This document shows positions 1 through 8,272 of a DNA stretch of 64,000 nucleotides, piece after piece. This DNA comes from Anaerobiospirillum thomasii (GTDB lineage Bacteria > Pseudomonadota > Gammaproteobacteria > Enterobacterales > Succinivibrionaceae): the NCBI RefSeq assembly GCF_900445255.1, contig NZ_UAPU01000007.1:884001-948000 (forward strand), in the 5' to 3' direction. The translations under genes were made by a program, and so were the position numbers. Below the pieces are notes generated by a model that saw nothing but the letters and a program-made list of their open reading frames with translations, had not been told where the DNA came from and ran no database searches. Positions within the stretch are counted from its first letter, which is position 1. The number at the start of each line of letters is the position of its first letter.

Positions 1-1492
1 CTTTATAGTCGCCCAATATTTCCTTGTACCACTCAATCTGCTGAGCCTCTGACGGGAAGGACTGTGTGAGCATAAAGGCAATCTCAGTACGATACAGACC
101 AACACCGTCAACCATATCGCAGATATGTTCGGCCTCATCATGATTCATGCCGGCATTTAGCTGAACTGCAACTGGTACACCATCTAAAGTCACTGGCTCA
201 AGATTGCGCTCTTTGTAGAACAGATCGGCCTGCTCTCTGTCCTGATTTATAAGCTGTTCAAATTCATCTATGACACTCTGCGGCGGATCTAAAAGCACCT
301 CAGCCTCACAGCCGTTGACTACAAGCACCCTGCCGTCAACCTCCTGAGGATCAAGCTCCACACCAAAAACTGAAGGTATGCCAAGATCGCGCGCTAAAAT
401 GGTAGCATGCGAGGTGGTATTGAATGAGGTCACCACAAAACCTACAATCTTCTCGCGAGGCAGCTCGGCAAGCATGGCTGCCGGCAGTGACTCCACCACC
501 AAAATCACCTGCTCGTTAAAATCAAAGTCGCGGTTGCTTGCATGCACCAGTCGTGAAACTAAAATCTGTGCAAAATCCTTAAGCTCCTGATAGAGCTCCT
601 CATCGCCATCTTCTTTGGCCATAGCCATTTTGGCAGATAAAACCTTTTTAATAGCTGAGCTTGCAAACAGTCCCTCTTCAAGAATACGCGCATCAACCTC
701 ATCCTGCAGTGCAGTGTCATCAAGCATTTTGCCATAGCTTGCAATATAGCCGCTTGCTGCCTGTCCCTTGTCATTTTCCTGCATCTCAAGGGCGGCCTTA
801 TCCATCTGCACCTGCATCTGAAATATAGTCTGATGAAAAAGCTCCTGCTGCATTAGAGGATCATCACTGTGTAGAAGCTTAACCTCATCTAATGATACTG
901 ACGGTTGCCAGACAAGAGCCTTGGCAATTGCTAGATGACCTGTGCCTTTTGCGCCTTTATAGCGCTTTAAATTCATGTCGCTATCTTTCTTTTCAGCCTG
1001 CGAGGCGGCAATAATTGAGGCAATCTGAGCTGAGAGTGTGACTAAAAAGGACTCTTCTGTCTGACCAAACTGTCTTTGCTGACGACTCTGAATAACAAGC
1101 ACACCAAGCAACTCTCCCTGATTGATAACAGGTACGCCTAAAAATGATTTGTATTCATCCTCGCCCACGTCAGGCAGATACTTGAAGTTGGGATGTGAAG
1201 GGGCATCGGCCAGATCTAAAAGCTCACGGGTTGCACCTACAACACCTACAAGACCCTGACCATAGCTCAAGGAGGCCTTACCTACAGCCGATGGGGCCAG
1301 ACCGTCAGTTGCCACCAGTCTGTAGCGCTGTCGCAGCTCATCGCACAGATACAGTGAACAGCAGTCTGCCAGGGTGGTCTGTCTGATGCGCTCAACCAGA
1401 GTAGCCATAGCTGTCTCCAGAGAGTTTTTGGCACCTACTTCCCTGGTGATGCTGCAAAGAGCCTGCAATATCTGACCTTGTCTATCGTCCAT
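1..1492 (-). CDS. ptsP: PTS-Ntr enzyme I PtsP (partial, C-terminus outside window)
   Basis: This is phosphoenolpyruvate-protein phosphotransferase of the nitrogen PTS, a cytoplasmic enzyme that takes phosphate from PEP and passes it to NPr. About 497 residues are visible of a family length near 750; the rest lies beyond base 1. The order is an N-terminal GAF domain (about residues 1-160), then the enzyme I helical and phosphohistidine domains. The phospho-accepting histidine is His362 in NTTSHATILAR. The PEP-binding domain begins at GLYRTEIAFM and then runs off. The ATG is at 1492, 15 bases after the rppH stop, so the pair is probably one operon, as in E. coli. Identification is firm; only the missing end cannot be judged. 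Confidence 0.93.
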   Translation of the reverse strand, partial: MDDRQGQILQALCSITREVGAKNSLETAMATLVERIRQTTLADCCSLYLCDELRQRYRLVATDGLAPSAVGKASLSYGQGLVGVVGATRELLDLADAPSHPNFKYLPDVGEDEYKSFLGVPVINQGELLGVLVIQSRQQRQFGQTEESFLVTLSAQIASIIAASQAEKKDSDMNLKRYKGAKGTGHLAIAKALVWQPSVSLDEVKLLHSDDPLMQQELFHQTIFQMQVQMDKAALEMQENDKGQAASGYIASYGKMLDDTALQDEVDARILEEGLFASSAIKKVLSAKMAMAKEDGDEELYQELKDFAQILVSRLVHASNRDFDFNEQVILVVESLPAAMLAELPREKIVGFVVTSFNTTSHATILARDLGIPSVFGVELDPQEVDGRVLVVNGCEAEVLLDPPQSVIDEFEQLINQDREQADLFYKERNLEPVTLDGVPVAVQLNAGMNHDEAEHICDMVDGVGLYRTEIAFMLTQSFPSEAQQIEWYKEILGDYK

Positions 1493-1507
1493 CTTAGTAC
1501 TCCTTAT

Positions 1508-2035
1508 TTAATAATTCTTATTATTATGTCTATAGCCACCGTACGACCTGTTAGGACGTGAAAACATGGCAGCATGGGCAAACTCAGTTAAAACATGGCG
1601 GTATACATCGCGTTTAAAAGCCACCACCTGTCTTACCGGATACCAGTAATTGACCCAGCGCCAGTCATCAAATTCAGGCTCGCCGCGCGAGTTGAATTTT
1701 ATATCAGACTGACTCTCTGAGTTTAGCCTTAATAAAAACCACTTCTGCTTCTGACCAAAACACACAGGATCCACATCCCAGCGTATAAGTCGTTTGGGCA
1801 GTTTATAGCGATACCAGTGTCTTGAACTGGCAAGGACTGTAACATCACTCCGCTCAAGTCCCAGCTCCTCATACAGTTCACGATACATGGCATCTACAGG
1901 ACTCTCGCCCAGATCTACCCCTCCCTGGGGAAACTGCCATGAGTTCTGTCTAAGGCGCCTTGCCCAGAGAACCTGACCTTTGCGGTTACATATAACTATT
2001 CCAACATTGGGTCTGTACCCATCCCTATCAATCAC
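1508..2035 (-). CDS. rppH: RNA pyrophosphohydrolase RppH (Nudix)
   Basis: RppH removes pyrophosphate from the 5' triphosphate of transcripts and so starts RNase E-dependent decay in the cytoplasm. The protein has 175 residues, the usual length. The Nudix box lies at residues 38-60 (GG, then E44, then REL and EELG with Glu53, Glu56 and Glu57 as metal ligands). The N-terminus [13 protein letters not shown] is the typical start of the family. It lies directly upstream of ptsP and is transcribed away from mutH, the same arrangement as in E. coli. Nothing is missing or broken. Confidence 0.95.
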   Translation of the reverse strand: MIDRDGYRPNVGIVICNRKGQVLWARRLRQNSWQFPQGGVDLGESPVDAMYRELYEELGLERSDVTVLASSRHWYRYKLPKRLIRWDVDPVCFGQKQKWFLLRLNSESQSDIKFNSRGEPEFDDWRWVNYWYPVRQVVAFKRDVYRHVLTEFAHAAMFSRPNRSYGGYRHNNKNY

Positions 2036-2230
2036 GTAAACCGCCTGGTACTTAATATCTGATAAAAAATTTTCTAAAAAATAATTATCTCATATATAAA
2101 ATATTTTTAACTAGTCATGTATCTAATAACGTCTAAAAAATTAAAAAAATTTAAACTCTTTAACAAAACACATAAAATATGGCTATTATCACAGACACCA
2201 TATTATTTACAAATTCAAAAAAGAGTTATC

Positions 2231-2950
2231 GTGTCACAAGTAAAACACCATCTGCAAAGCTCTGTAAGCATTGCTGCGCCTAAAAGCCTTGCTGAGCTTA
2301 AACACCGCCTTGATGCTATAAAGGGGGTCTCTCTTGAGGATATCTGCAGACAGCTTGATATTGCCATGCCAGAGAACAGCACCAGAGGCAAGGGTTTTAC
2401 AGGACAGGTGATTGAATATGTGCTTGGGGCCGATGCCAAAACCCTGCCACTGCCAGATTTTAGAGATTTTGCCCTTGAGCTTAAAACCCTGCCTGTAGAT
2501 GAAAATCTAAAGCCTCTTGAGTCTACCTTTTTGTGTCATGCAAACCTTAATCCTGTAACTCATATACCCTTTGAAAAATCAGCCCTGTATAAAAAAACAA
2601 GGTGCATGCTCTTTGTATTTATTTTATCCCCTGAAGATAAAGAGCTTGGGCACAGACGCATCCTGGGCTATTACTTTTTTATGCCGGATAAAGATGAGCT
2701 TGAGACAATAAAGGCAGATTATGATGAGCTTATGGATATGGTCTGTCAGGGGCGGGCCCATGAAATCAACGCGCGCATAGGAACTATTGTGCAGATGCGC
2801 CCAAAGGCAGCCAGCGGCAGAGAGCTGACACAGATTGTAGACAGATTTGGTCAGATAGCCTACACAAGGCCACGTGGTTTTTATATGCGCAGAAGCTTTA
2901 CACAAGCGATGTGTATCAAGTTACAAGGCAATTTAAAGCCTCTTTGTTAA
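2231..2950 (+). CDS. mutH: DNA mismatch repair endonuclease MutH
   Basis: MutH nicks the unmethylated strand at hemimethylated GATC sites when activated by MutS and MutL. The restriction-like active site is visible as D-(x6)-E-x-K in DFRDFALELK, followed by the family segments RPKAASG and PRGFYMRRSFT. The reading frame stays open upstream to an ATG at 2117, but homology to E. coli MutH begins after about residue 39. The GTG at 2231, preceded by AAGAG, is therefore the preferred start (239 aa). The last 20 residues do not look like the E. coli C-terminus and are encoded partly by a 28-bp repeat that recurs downstream. A functional MutH implies Dam methylation in this organism (inference). Confidence 0.88.
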   Translation: MSQVKHHLQSSVSIAAPKSLAELKHRLDAIKGVSLEDICRQLDIAMPENSTRGKGFTGQVIEYVLGADAKTLPLPDFRDFALELKTLPVDENLKPLESTFLCHANLNPVTHIPFEKSALYKKTRCMLFVFILSPEDKELGHRRILGYYFFMPDKDELETIKADYDELMDMVCQGRAHEINARIGTIVQMRPKAASGRELTQIVDRFGQIAYTRPRGFYMRRSFTQAMCIKLQGNLKPLC

Positions 2951-3017
2951 AAATAATTCACAAATCTTGTGAAAAATGCTGTAAAATCGTACACAAGCGA
3001 TGCACATCGGGTTACAA
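2899..3017. repeat. 28-bp imperfect direct repeat, one copy inside the mutH 3' end
   Basis: Copies lie at 2899-2926 (inside the last codons of mutH) and 2990-3017 (intergenic). They begin with the same 14 bases, TACACAAGCGATG plus neighbours, and end with GTTACAA; 23 of 28 positions agree. The second copy lies about 40 bases past the mutH stop. Origin and function are unknown. Confidence 0.6.
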
Positions 3018-3271
3018 AGATATTAAACGCTCAAAAAATTGCAAAAATTAAAGCTGTGTTAAAATTTATTTATGCTTTTGTGTAAAACTGTACACAGCCA
3101 GTCTTTGAATGTGGCGTACATAAAATAAAATGTATACCTAAAACCTCCTGAGCAGAGCCAGGAACACAGTTATTATGGCTGTTATCTTGAATTTAATCAG
3201 AAAAATATAAGCGCCTGTATTGTGCAGAGCGTTATAAGAATAATTTCTGAGGCACATGAGGTCAGGACACA
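2951..3271. other. Intergenic region between mutH and the CBM48 gene
   Basis: This 321-bp A+T-rich stretch contains no plausible gene. It holds the second copy of the 28-bp repeat (2990-3017). Near 3083 a short sequence, GTAAAACTGTACACA, resembles GTAAAATCGTACACA at 2981. The promoter of the downstream CBM48 gene must lie here, but no convincing -35/-10 pair can be named by eye. Confidence 0.5.
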
Positions 3272-3601
3272 ATGAGTATTTCCAAACGTTTTACAGAAAA
3301 AAGACTAACTGTTTCATTTTATATAAAAAAGGAAGCTGCTCAACAGGCTACACGGATTGATCTGCTCTGCGAGCACAACGGCTGGCAGCCTGTTGCCATG
3401 AAACCTCAGAAAAACGGTACCTTCAGAGGCTCAATCACCGTTGACAGAGAAGGACAGAAAAGCTATCAGTACCGCTTCAAGCTGACTATGCCAGATGGCT
3501 CTGTCAAGTTTGACAATGACTGGGATGCAGAGCTCTATCAGCCAAATCCATTTGGCGGTGACAACTCTGTCTTTACCACCGAGAACAACAAAGCCAAATA
3601 A
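3272..3601 (+). CDS. Small stand-alone CBM48 / isoamylase early-set domain protein
   Basis: This 109-residue protein is essentially one E-set (CBM48/AMPK-like glycogen-binding) domain. Family hallmarks are the LLCEHNGWQPVAMK turn (residues about 31-44), an aromatic YQYRFKL strand (about 70-76) and the WDAELYQPNPFGGDNSVF end. Such domains usually sit in front of glycogen branching or debranching enzymes or bind alpha-glucans; here no catalytic domain is attached and no glycogen gene is nearby. No signal peptide is seen, so it is cytoplasmic. A role in glycogen binding or regulation is inference from the fold only. Confidence 0.72.
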   Translation: MSISKRFTEKRLTVSFYIKKEAAQQATRIDLLCEHNGWQPVAMKPQKNGTFRGSITVDREGQKSYQYRFKLTMPDGSVKFDNDWDAELYQPNPFGGDNSVFTTENNKAK

Positions 3602-3614
3602 TATAAACCAAAAA

Positions 3615-3637
3615 GCAGGGAGCACATTGCTCCCTGC
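3615..3637 (+). terminator. Hairpin after the CBM48 gene
   Basis: A perfect 9-bp stem, GCAGGGAGC / GCTCCCTGC with a 5-base loop, starts 14 bases after the CBM48 stop. No T-run follows, so it may be a weak terminator or an mRNA 3' stabilising hairpin. Confidence 0.5.
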
Positions 3638-3797
3638 AATCCTATGCCTGCCTGTAATTTTCCAATTTAGATCCTACTTTTTAAAGCTATATCTCTTTTT
3701 ACAGATAAAACTCATCAAGAGACTTTTTTAGGCACCTTTTTAGTTATAAACTTTAATACTATCAGTGATTAATCATTTATTTAGGAAAAAATAAGAC

Positions 3798-4556
3798 ATG
3801 AGCAACATTGCACGCAAAGAGGTTTCTATTGGCAGTATTATCAGCATGCTGATAGATGGCTTTAAAACCTCTTTATCCAAAGAATGCCGCATTTTTACCA
3901 TTATCCCTATTATCATCAATATCTTTGTATTAAGCGGCGCCTGTTATTTTATCTACTCTGCTATTACTGAATATGTAATTCCACTGACACAGTCACTGCC
4001 TGATTGGCTGTCCTTCCTTGCAAGCCTTTTATCCTATCTTATTGCAATTGTTATAATATTTGGCGGTCTGTATGTCTTTTCAACTGTAGCCACCATTATA
4101 GCCTCGCCTTTTTATGGTCTGCTTGCTGAGCGCGTTGAAATGTTAAATACAGGTGTGAGTGTTCCTGACTCATCGCTTACAGATATACTCAAAGACGTGC
4201 TGCGTATTTTCAAACGTGAAATTCAGAAAATGATGTATTACATCCCTCGTCTTTTAGTTTGCATCATTGTCATGCTCATACCTGTGATCAATATTGTAAG
4301 TCCTGTGCTGTGGCTGCTTTTAACCTCATGGATGGCTACCATTCAGTACTGCGACTATGCCTATGACAATCACAAGACCAAATTTTCCTATATGAAGGAT
4401 GATCTTAAGGCCAACCGCCTAAGCTCATTTATTTTCGGACTTATAGTATCACTGCTTATCAGCATACCTGTTGTCAATCTCTTTGTGCCAGCTAGTGCCG
4501 TATGTGCAGGTACCAAGTACTACCTTGCCATGCAGAAAAATAAAGGAGAGGAGTAA
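3798..4556 (+). CDS. cysZ: CysZ family sulfate-uptake membrane protein
   Basis: CysZ is an inner-membrane protein that imports sulfate for cysteine synthesis. The 252-residue product has the family layout: an N-terminal amphipathic stretch, long hydrophobic segments near residues 30-55, 68-100, 150-180 and 212-232, and the family signature ASPFYGLLAERVE near residue 100. It is the first gene of a tight operon; its TAA is followed immediately by the ATG of the enzyme I-like gene. In E. coli the order is cysZ-cysK-ptsH-ptsI-crr; here cysK and ptsH are missing from that order. Confidence 0.85.
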   Translation: MSNIARKEVSIGSIISMLIDGFKTSLSKECRIFTIIPIIINIFVLSGACYFIYSAITEYVIPLTQSLPDWLSFLASLLSYLIAIVIIFGGLYVFSTVATIIASPFYGLLAERVEMLNTGVSVPDSSLTDILKDVLRIFKREIQKMMYYIPRLLVCIIVMLIPVINIVSPVLWLLLTSWMATIQYCDYAYDNHKTKFSYMKDDLKANRLSSFIFGLIVSLLISIPVVNLFVPASAVCAGTKYYLAMQKNKGEE

Positions 4557-6212
4557 ATGTATACTTTATCTGGAATGACCGTGGCCGAAGGTGTGGCTGC
4601 AGGACGTGCCTTAAAACTTAGTAAAACTACAGCTGTCAGCGATATTATCGATACAGGCTTTGATGCAGAGGCTCAGATTGACAAATATCAGAAAGCCTGC
4701 TCTGCCTTTATCAACCGTCTTTACAGCGTATCAAAAGGTCCTGCCCCTGATACAGTAAGAGATCTCTTTGGTGCCATGGCCGGCTTCTTATCCTCACAGG
4801 ATAATAACAAGGATATTATAAATCTTATCTATGATGGTTGCTCGGCAACTGTAGCCTGTAACAATGTTCTTATAGACAAACTATCTGTCTTTGCCAACAA
4901 TGAGGATCCTGAGATTAAAGAGCAGGGCCGTGAACTTTTAGCCCTAGCCCGCGAGTTTATAGCCACCATCAATCAGGATAAATCTGCAGAGACACAGATC
5001 CCTCAGCTCAAAGAGCCTTCTGTAATCATTGCCACCAATCTAACTCCTGCTTCATTTTTATGTTTAAGAACAGATCTGGTTGTGGCTGTAATTCTTGAGG
5101 AGGGGCTGTCTTCTGGCCATTTAGGTACAGTGCTGCGCGAGCTTGGCATTCCATCTATTTTCTCAGCTGTAGGTGCCCTGAACATTGAAGATGGCGCCAA
5201 TGTGCTTGTTGATGCAACAGAAGGTCAGATTCTTGTCGATCCGCCATCAGATATTGCCCAGAAGATTCTGCAGCGAGGCGTAAGCTTTACTGACTTTACA
5301 GAAGATGATTCACTGCTCAATGTAACCATTGCAAGCTCCATAGGAGCCATGAGAGAGATAAGCGACAATCGCTATCTGCGTCACGGCATTGGACTTTTGC
5401 GTTCTGAGTTTTTATTCCTTGGCTGCCCTCACGAGCCAAGTGAAGATGAGATGGTCAAAGTCTTTACCACCTTATTCTCAAAGGTGCCAAACGAGGCTCC
5501 TATTACAGCAAGAACCTTTGACTTTGCTGGCGACAAGGAGCCTGTATTTTCAGTACAGCTTGACAGCAAAGGACCGCTGCAGGGTTATGGCGCCAAGGTA
5601 GGCACCAGACTTTTGAAAAAGGAGATAAGAGCACTGCTGCGCTCTTCTGTGGGCCGCACCATAAGAGTGGTCTATCCTTTAATCTCACGTATATCAGAGG
5701 CCAAATACATCAATGATCTGGCTGCCATGTGTGTCGATGAGCTTGATGAAAAAAATATCGAACATGGCAAAATAGAGCCTGTACTTATGATTGAGACCCC
5801 GGCAGCTGTGCTCTCTGCCAAAGCCTTTGCCCGTCTGTCATCACTCTTTATCATTGGCACCAGCTCCCTTGCCGAATATGCCTCAGCTCCGCGTCCACCA
5901 GATCTGTCTTTCACTCCGGCATTAGCCAAAATGATTGCAGTTGCCTGCCGCGCCGCCCATGAGGAGAATGTGCCATCTGGTATTGCAGGTTATTTTGCAA
6001 CACGCATAGAGCTTATGCCGTTTTTCTTAAAACTAGGTGTAACATATATAACCATTGACAGTTACTCTATTGCCAAGATTGCATCTGCAACAGAGAAATT
6101 CTGCCGTGACAGCTCACCTACCTTCTCACAAAAGCTCTATGAGAGAGTTATGAGTCTGTCCACAGCAGCCGAGCTGTCAGAATTGATTAACAATCTGAAC
6201 AAATCAGTATAG
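4557..6212 (+). CDS. Enzyme I-like PTS protein lacking catalytic residues
   Basis: This 551-residue protein aligns over its whole length with PTS enzyme I (about 575 aa), which transfers phosphate from PEP to HPr. The phospho-histidine is kept (His188, in SSGHLGTVLRELGIP), as are the PEP-binding arginines in GIGLLRSEF and ARTFDFAGDK and the glutamate in MIETPAA. However, the invariant Asn-Asp after SIGT is Ser436-Ser437, the Asp-Arg that follows is disturbed (APRPP), and the general-acid cysteine (Cys502 in E. coli, motif CGE) is Ala477 (AGY). PEP-dependent autophosphorylation is therefore doubtful. The frame is intact and sits between cysZ and the IIA-like gene, so the protein may have been kept for another job. 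Family assignment is firm; loss of activity is inference. Confidence 0.85.
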   Translation: MYTLSGMTVAEGVAAGRALKLSKTTAVSDIIDTGFDAEAQIDKYQKACSAFINRLYSVSKGPAPDTVRDLFGAMAGFLSSQDNNKDIINLIYDGCSATVACNNVLIDKLSVFANNEDPEIKEQGRELLALAREFIATINQDKSAETQIPQLKEPSVIIATNLTPASFLCLRTDLVVAVILEEGLSSGHLGTVLRELGIPSIFSAVGALNIEDGANVLVDATEGQILVDPPSDIAQKILQRGVSFTDFTEDDSLLNVTIASSIGAMREISDNRYLRHGIGLLRSEFLFLGCPHEPSEDEMVKVFTTLFSKVPNEAPITARTFDFAGDKEPVFSVQLDSKGPLQGYGAKVGTRLLKKEIRALLRSSVGRTIRVVYPLISRISEAKYINDLAAMCVDELDEKNIEHGKIEPVLMIETPAAVLSAKAFARLSSLFIIGTSSLAEYASAPRPPDLSFTPALAKMIAVACRAAHEENVPSGIAGYFATRIELMPFFLKLGVTYITIDSYSIAKIASATEKFCRDSSPTFSQKLYERVMSLSTAAELSELINNLNKSV

Positions 6213-6220
6213 AGGATAGC

Positions 6221-6730
6221 ATGTCTTTTTTGTCAAATCTGTTCCATCCAAACAGTCAGACACGAGATGATTTAGAGGTAAGTGCAGTGGTGTCAGGCAC
6301 ACTGCTGCCTATAACTGAAGTGCCAGATATTGTCATCTCAGAAAAAGTGGTGGGCGATGGTGTGGCCATCTGTCCTGACAGCGGCGTAATTGTAGCCCCC
6401 TTTGACGGCGTCATCTCACGCCTTATTGCCACAAGTTCAGCCTTTGCTATCAAGGCCGACTGCGGGCTTGAGCTTTATGTAACCTTTGGCGTAGGAGCCA
6501 TTGATCTGCAGGGTGAGGGCTTTGTCTCATGTGTCAATGTAGGTCAGAGAGTAAAACGTGGTGATGAAATTTTAAATGTTGATCTTAAAAGAATTGAGGA
6601 TAAGATAAAATCAACCATGACCTCCATGATTACTGTCAATTCATCAGCACACATAACCAAGGTCACGGCTGCAAGTGGTAAATGTACAGCAGGTAAAACC
6701 CCTGCCTTATGGGTAGCACTTGCAAAATAA
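6221..6730 (+). CDS. IIA-Glc (Crr)-like protein lacking both active-site histidines
   Basis: The 169-residue product matches EIIA-Glc from end to end: VVGDGVAI, VAPFDGVIS, LQGEGF, VGQRVKRGDEIL and the closing GKTPALWV. In E. coli the phosphorylated residue His90 lies in VHFGID and its partner His75 in NHAF. Here the same places read VTFGVG (Thr88) and SSAF (Ser73). Without these residues the protein cannot accept phosphate in the usual way. It lies 8 bases after the equally altered enzyme I-like gene. The unphosphorylated form of IIA-Glc regulates permeases, so a permanently unphosphorylated regulator is one possible role (inference); neutral decay is the other. Confidence 0.87.
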   Translation: MSFLSNLFHPNSQTRDDLEVSAVVSGTLLPITEVPDIVISEKVVGDGVAICPDSGVIVAPFDGVISRLIATSSAFAIKADCGLELYVTFGVGAIDLQGEGFVSCVNVGQRVKRGDEILNVDLKRIEDKIKSTMTSMITVNSSAHITKVTAASGKCTAGKTPALWVALAK

Positions 6731-7097
6731 GTCAGTAAGCTGGCAATAAGCCGGGTTCTGTACTGCAAAGCAGTGGCAATCATTCCTCTAGGCCAGTAAT
6801 CGCTTACTGGCTCAAGCAATCAACCCGCCCTCTATGCGGACCACATAAAGAGGGCCTATTTGATCTTGCTCCTGGTGGAGTTTACACTGCCATTTCTATT
6901 ACTAGAAACGCGGTGCGCTCTTACCGCACCATTTCACCCTTACCATTGCTGGCGGTATACTTTCTGTTGCACTGGTCGTAAGCTCACGCTTCCCAGGCGT
7001 TACCTGGCACCATGTCCTGTGGAGCCCGGACTTTCCTCCCCTGTGCCCGTATGTTAAAACACGTGAACACAGCAGCGATTGCCTTGCCAACTTACAT
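6731..7097 (-). ncRNA. rnpB: RNase P RNA (M1 RNA, bacterial type A)
   Basis: This is the catalytic RNA of RNase P, which trims the 5' ends of tRNA precursors. On the minus strand the conserved cores are clear: AGGGGAGGAAAGTCCG near 7045-7029, GGTAAGGGTGAAA near 6950, the GTAAACTCCACC segment near 6885, and AGAACCCGGCTTA near the 3' end. Helix P1 closes perfectly: GTAAGTTGGC at the 5' end (7095-7086) pairs with GCCAGCTTAC at the 3' end. A consensus-like promoter lies directly upstream. The 3' end abuts the stop codon of the convergent crr-like gene. Confidence 0.96.
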
Positions 7098-7103
7098 TAG
7101 ACG

Positions 7104-7132
7104 ATTATAAGTAAAATAAATGACAATGGCAA
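7104..7132 (-). promoter_or_regulatory. sigma-70 promoter of rnpB
   Basis: On the minus strand TTGCCA (7132-7127) and TATAAT (7109-7104) are separated by exactly 17 bases. The expected start lies about 7 bases downstream, at the first bases of helix P1. Confidence 0.8.
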
Positions 7133-7146
7133 ATGAGCTTTTAACT

Positions 7147-7995
7147 TTAGCTCTTATTGCCATCCTTATTTTCGATAATAAAATTATAAAGACTCTTTTT
7201 GTTGACACCGCTTATATCGCTTATTACCTTGGATAAAAGCTTGGCAGGAACAAAAGGCATAAGCTCTGCAACAGAGTTTTTTATACTGTCTGTAAGATCA
7301 TCTACACTTTGCTCTTTATCAGGACCGAACATAAGCACAAACTCACCTTTGACATGATTATCAGAGCTGTTTAGAACCTCTAAAATCTGACAGGCTGTGC
7401 CTCTGTAGAAAGTCTCAAAGAGTTTGCTTATCTCACGGGCTACACATAGTGGGCGATCTGGCATTAATTCATGTATTACTGTCAGTGTATCCTTGATGCG
7501 GCGCGGTGATTCATAGACTATAACAGTGACACTCTGCGCCTTTATATCCAAAAGAGTTTCACCAAGCTCTTTGTTCTTTACAGGCAAAAAGCCTCTGAAT
7601 AAAAATCTGTCTGTAGGTAGGCCGCTTGCAGATAAAGCGCAGATGGCGGCACAGGCGCCTGGCAGCGGTATGATCTTTATGCCACCCTTGGTGCAGATGG
7701 ATACAACTTTATAGCCAGGATCGGAAATAAGAGGGGTGCCTGCATCACTGACAAGGGCCACGACACCGCCAGATTGCACCTCATCAATTATCATGCTGGC
7801 GCGCTCCTGTTCATTGTGATCATGACAGGAGATCATCTTTTTATGGCCAATGCCCAGCATATCTAAAAGACTGCGTGAGTGTCTTGTATCCTCTGCTGCA
7901 ATTAAAGTTGCCGCATTTAGCACGTCAATGGCTCTTTTGGTTATATCATCTCTGTTGCCTATAGGTGTAGGAACAATATACAGTGCGCTTTCCAT
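7147..7995 (-). CDS. rsmI: 16S rRNA 2'-O-ribose C1402 methyltransferase RsmI
   Basis: RsmI uses S-adenosylmethionine to methylate the ribose of C1402 in 16S rRNA. The 282-residue protein opens with LYIVPTPIGNRDDIT and has the SAM-pocket motifs AEDTRHSRSLL, SDAGTPLISDPGY and YESPRRI of the tetrapyrrole-methylase fold. It is divergent from lpoA, the same layout as in E. coli (rsmI/lpoA). The ATG at 7995 is the first start in frame before the family N-terminus. Confidence 0.95.
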   Translation of the reverse strand: MESALYIVPTPIGNRDDITKRAIDVLNAATLIAAEDTRHSRSLLDMLGIGHKKMISCHDHNEQERASMIIDEVQSGGVVALVSDAGTPLISDPGYKVVSICTKGGIKIIPLPGACAAICALSASGLPTDRFLFRGFLPVKNKELGETLLDIKAQSVTVIVYESPRRIKDTLTVIHELMPDRPLCVAREISKLFETFYRGTACQILEVLNSSDNHVKGEFVLMFGPDKEQSVDDLTDSIKNSVAELMPFVPAKLLSKVISDISGVNKKSLYNFIIENKDGNKS

Positions 7996-8240
7996 TTCAG
8001 ACTCTTAACTTACAAAATAAATCTACTTTGCATTCTAACAAATTAAAGCAGTGTATGTCATTGCAGGTATATCTAAGCTTCCTGCCAAAGCTTTTTGCTG
8101 TCTAAAACCAAGGCCCCAAGTTCTTTTAGCCCATGCAAAATTATGCCATAGACCATTCTTTGCACTGTATTTGCAAATTTTGCTCTTATCAGTAAGTGTG
8201 CATTGGTATATTTTTAAAGATTAAGCCTGTTTAGTTTTGA

Positions 8241-8246
8241 TATAAT
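8241..8246 (+). promoter_or_regulatory. Probable -10 element of lpoA
   Basis: A perfect TATAAT lies 27 bases before the lpoA start in the divergent rsmI-lpoA spacer. The region at -35 (around 8218) is not close to consensus, so the call rests mainly on the -10 element. Confidence 0.45.
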
Positions 8247-8272
8247 CACATGAACACAAGGACTATATAATT

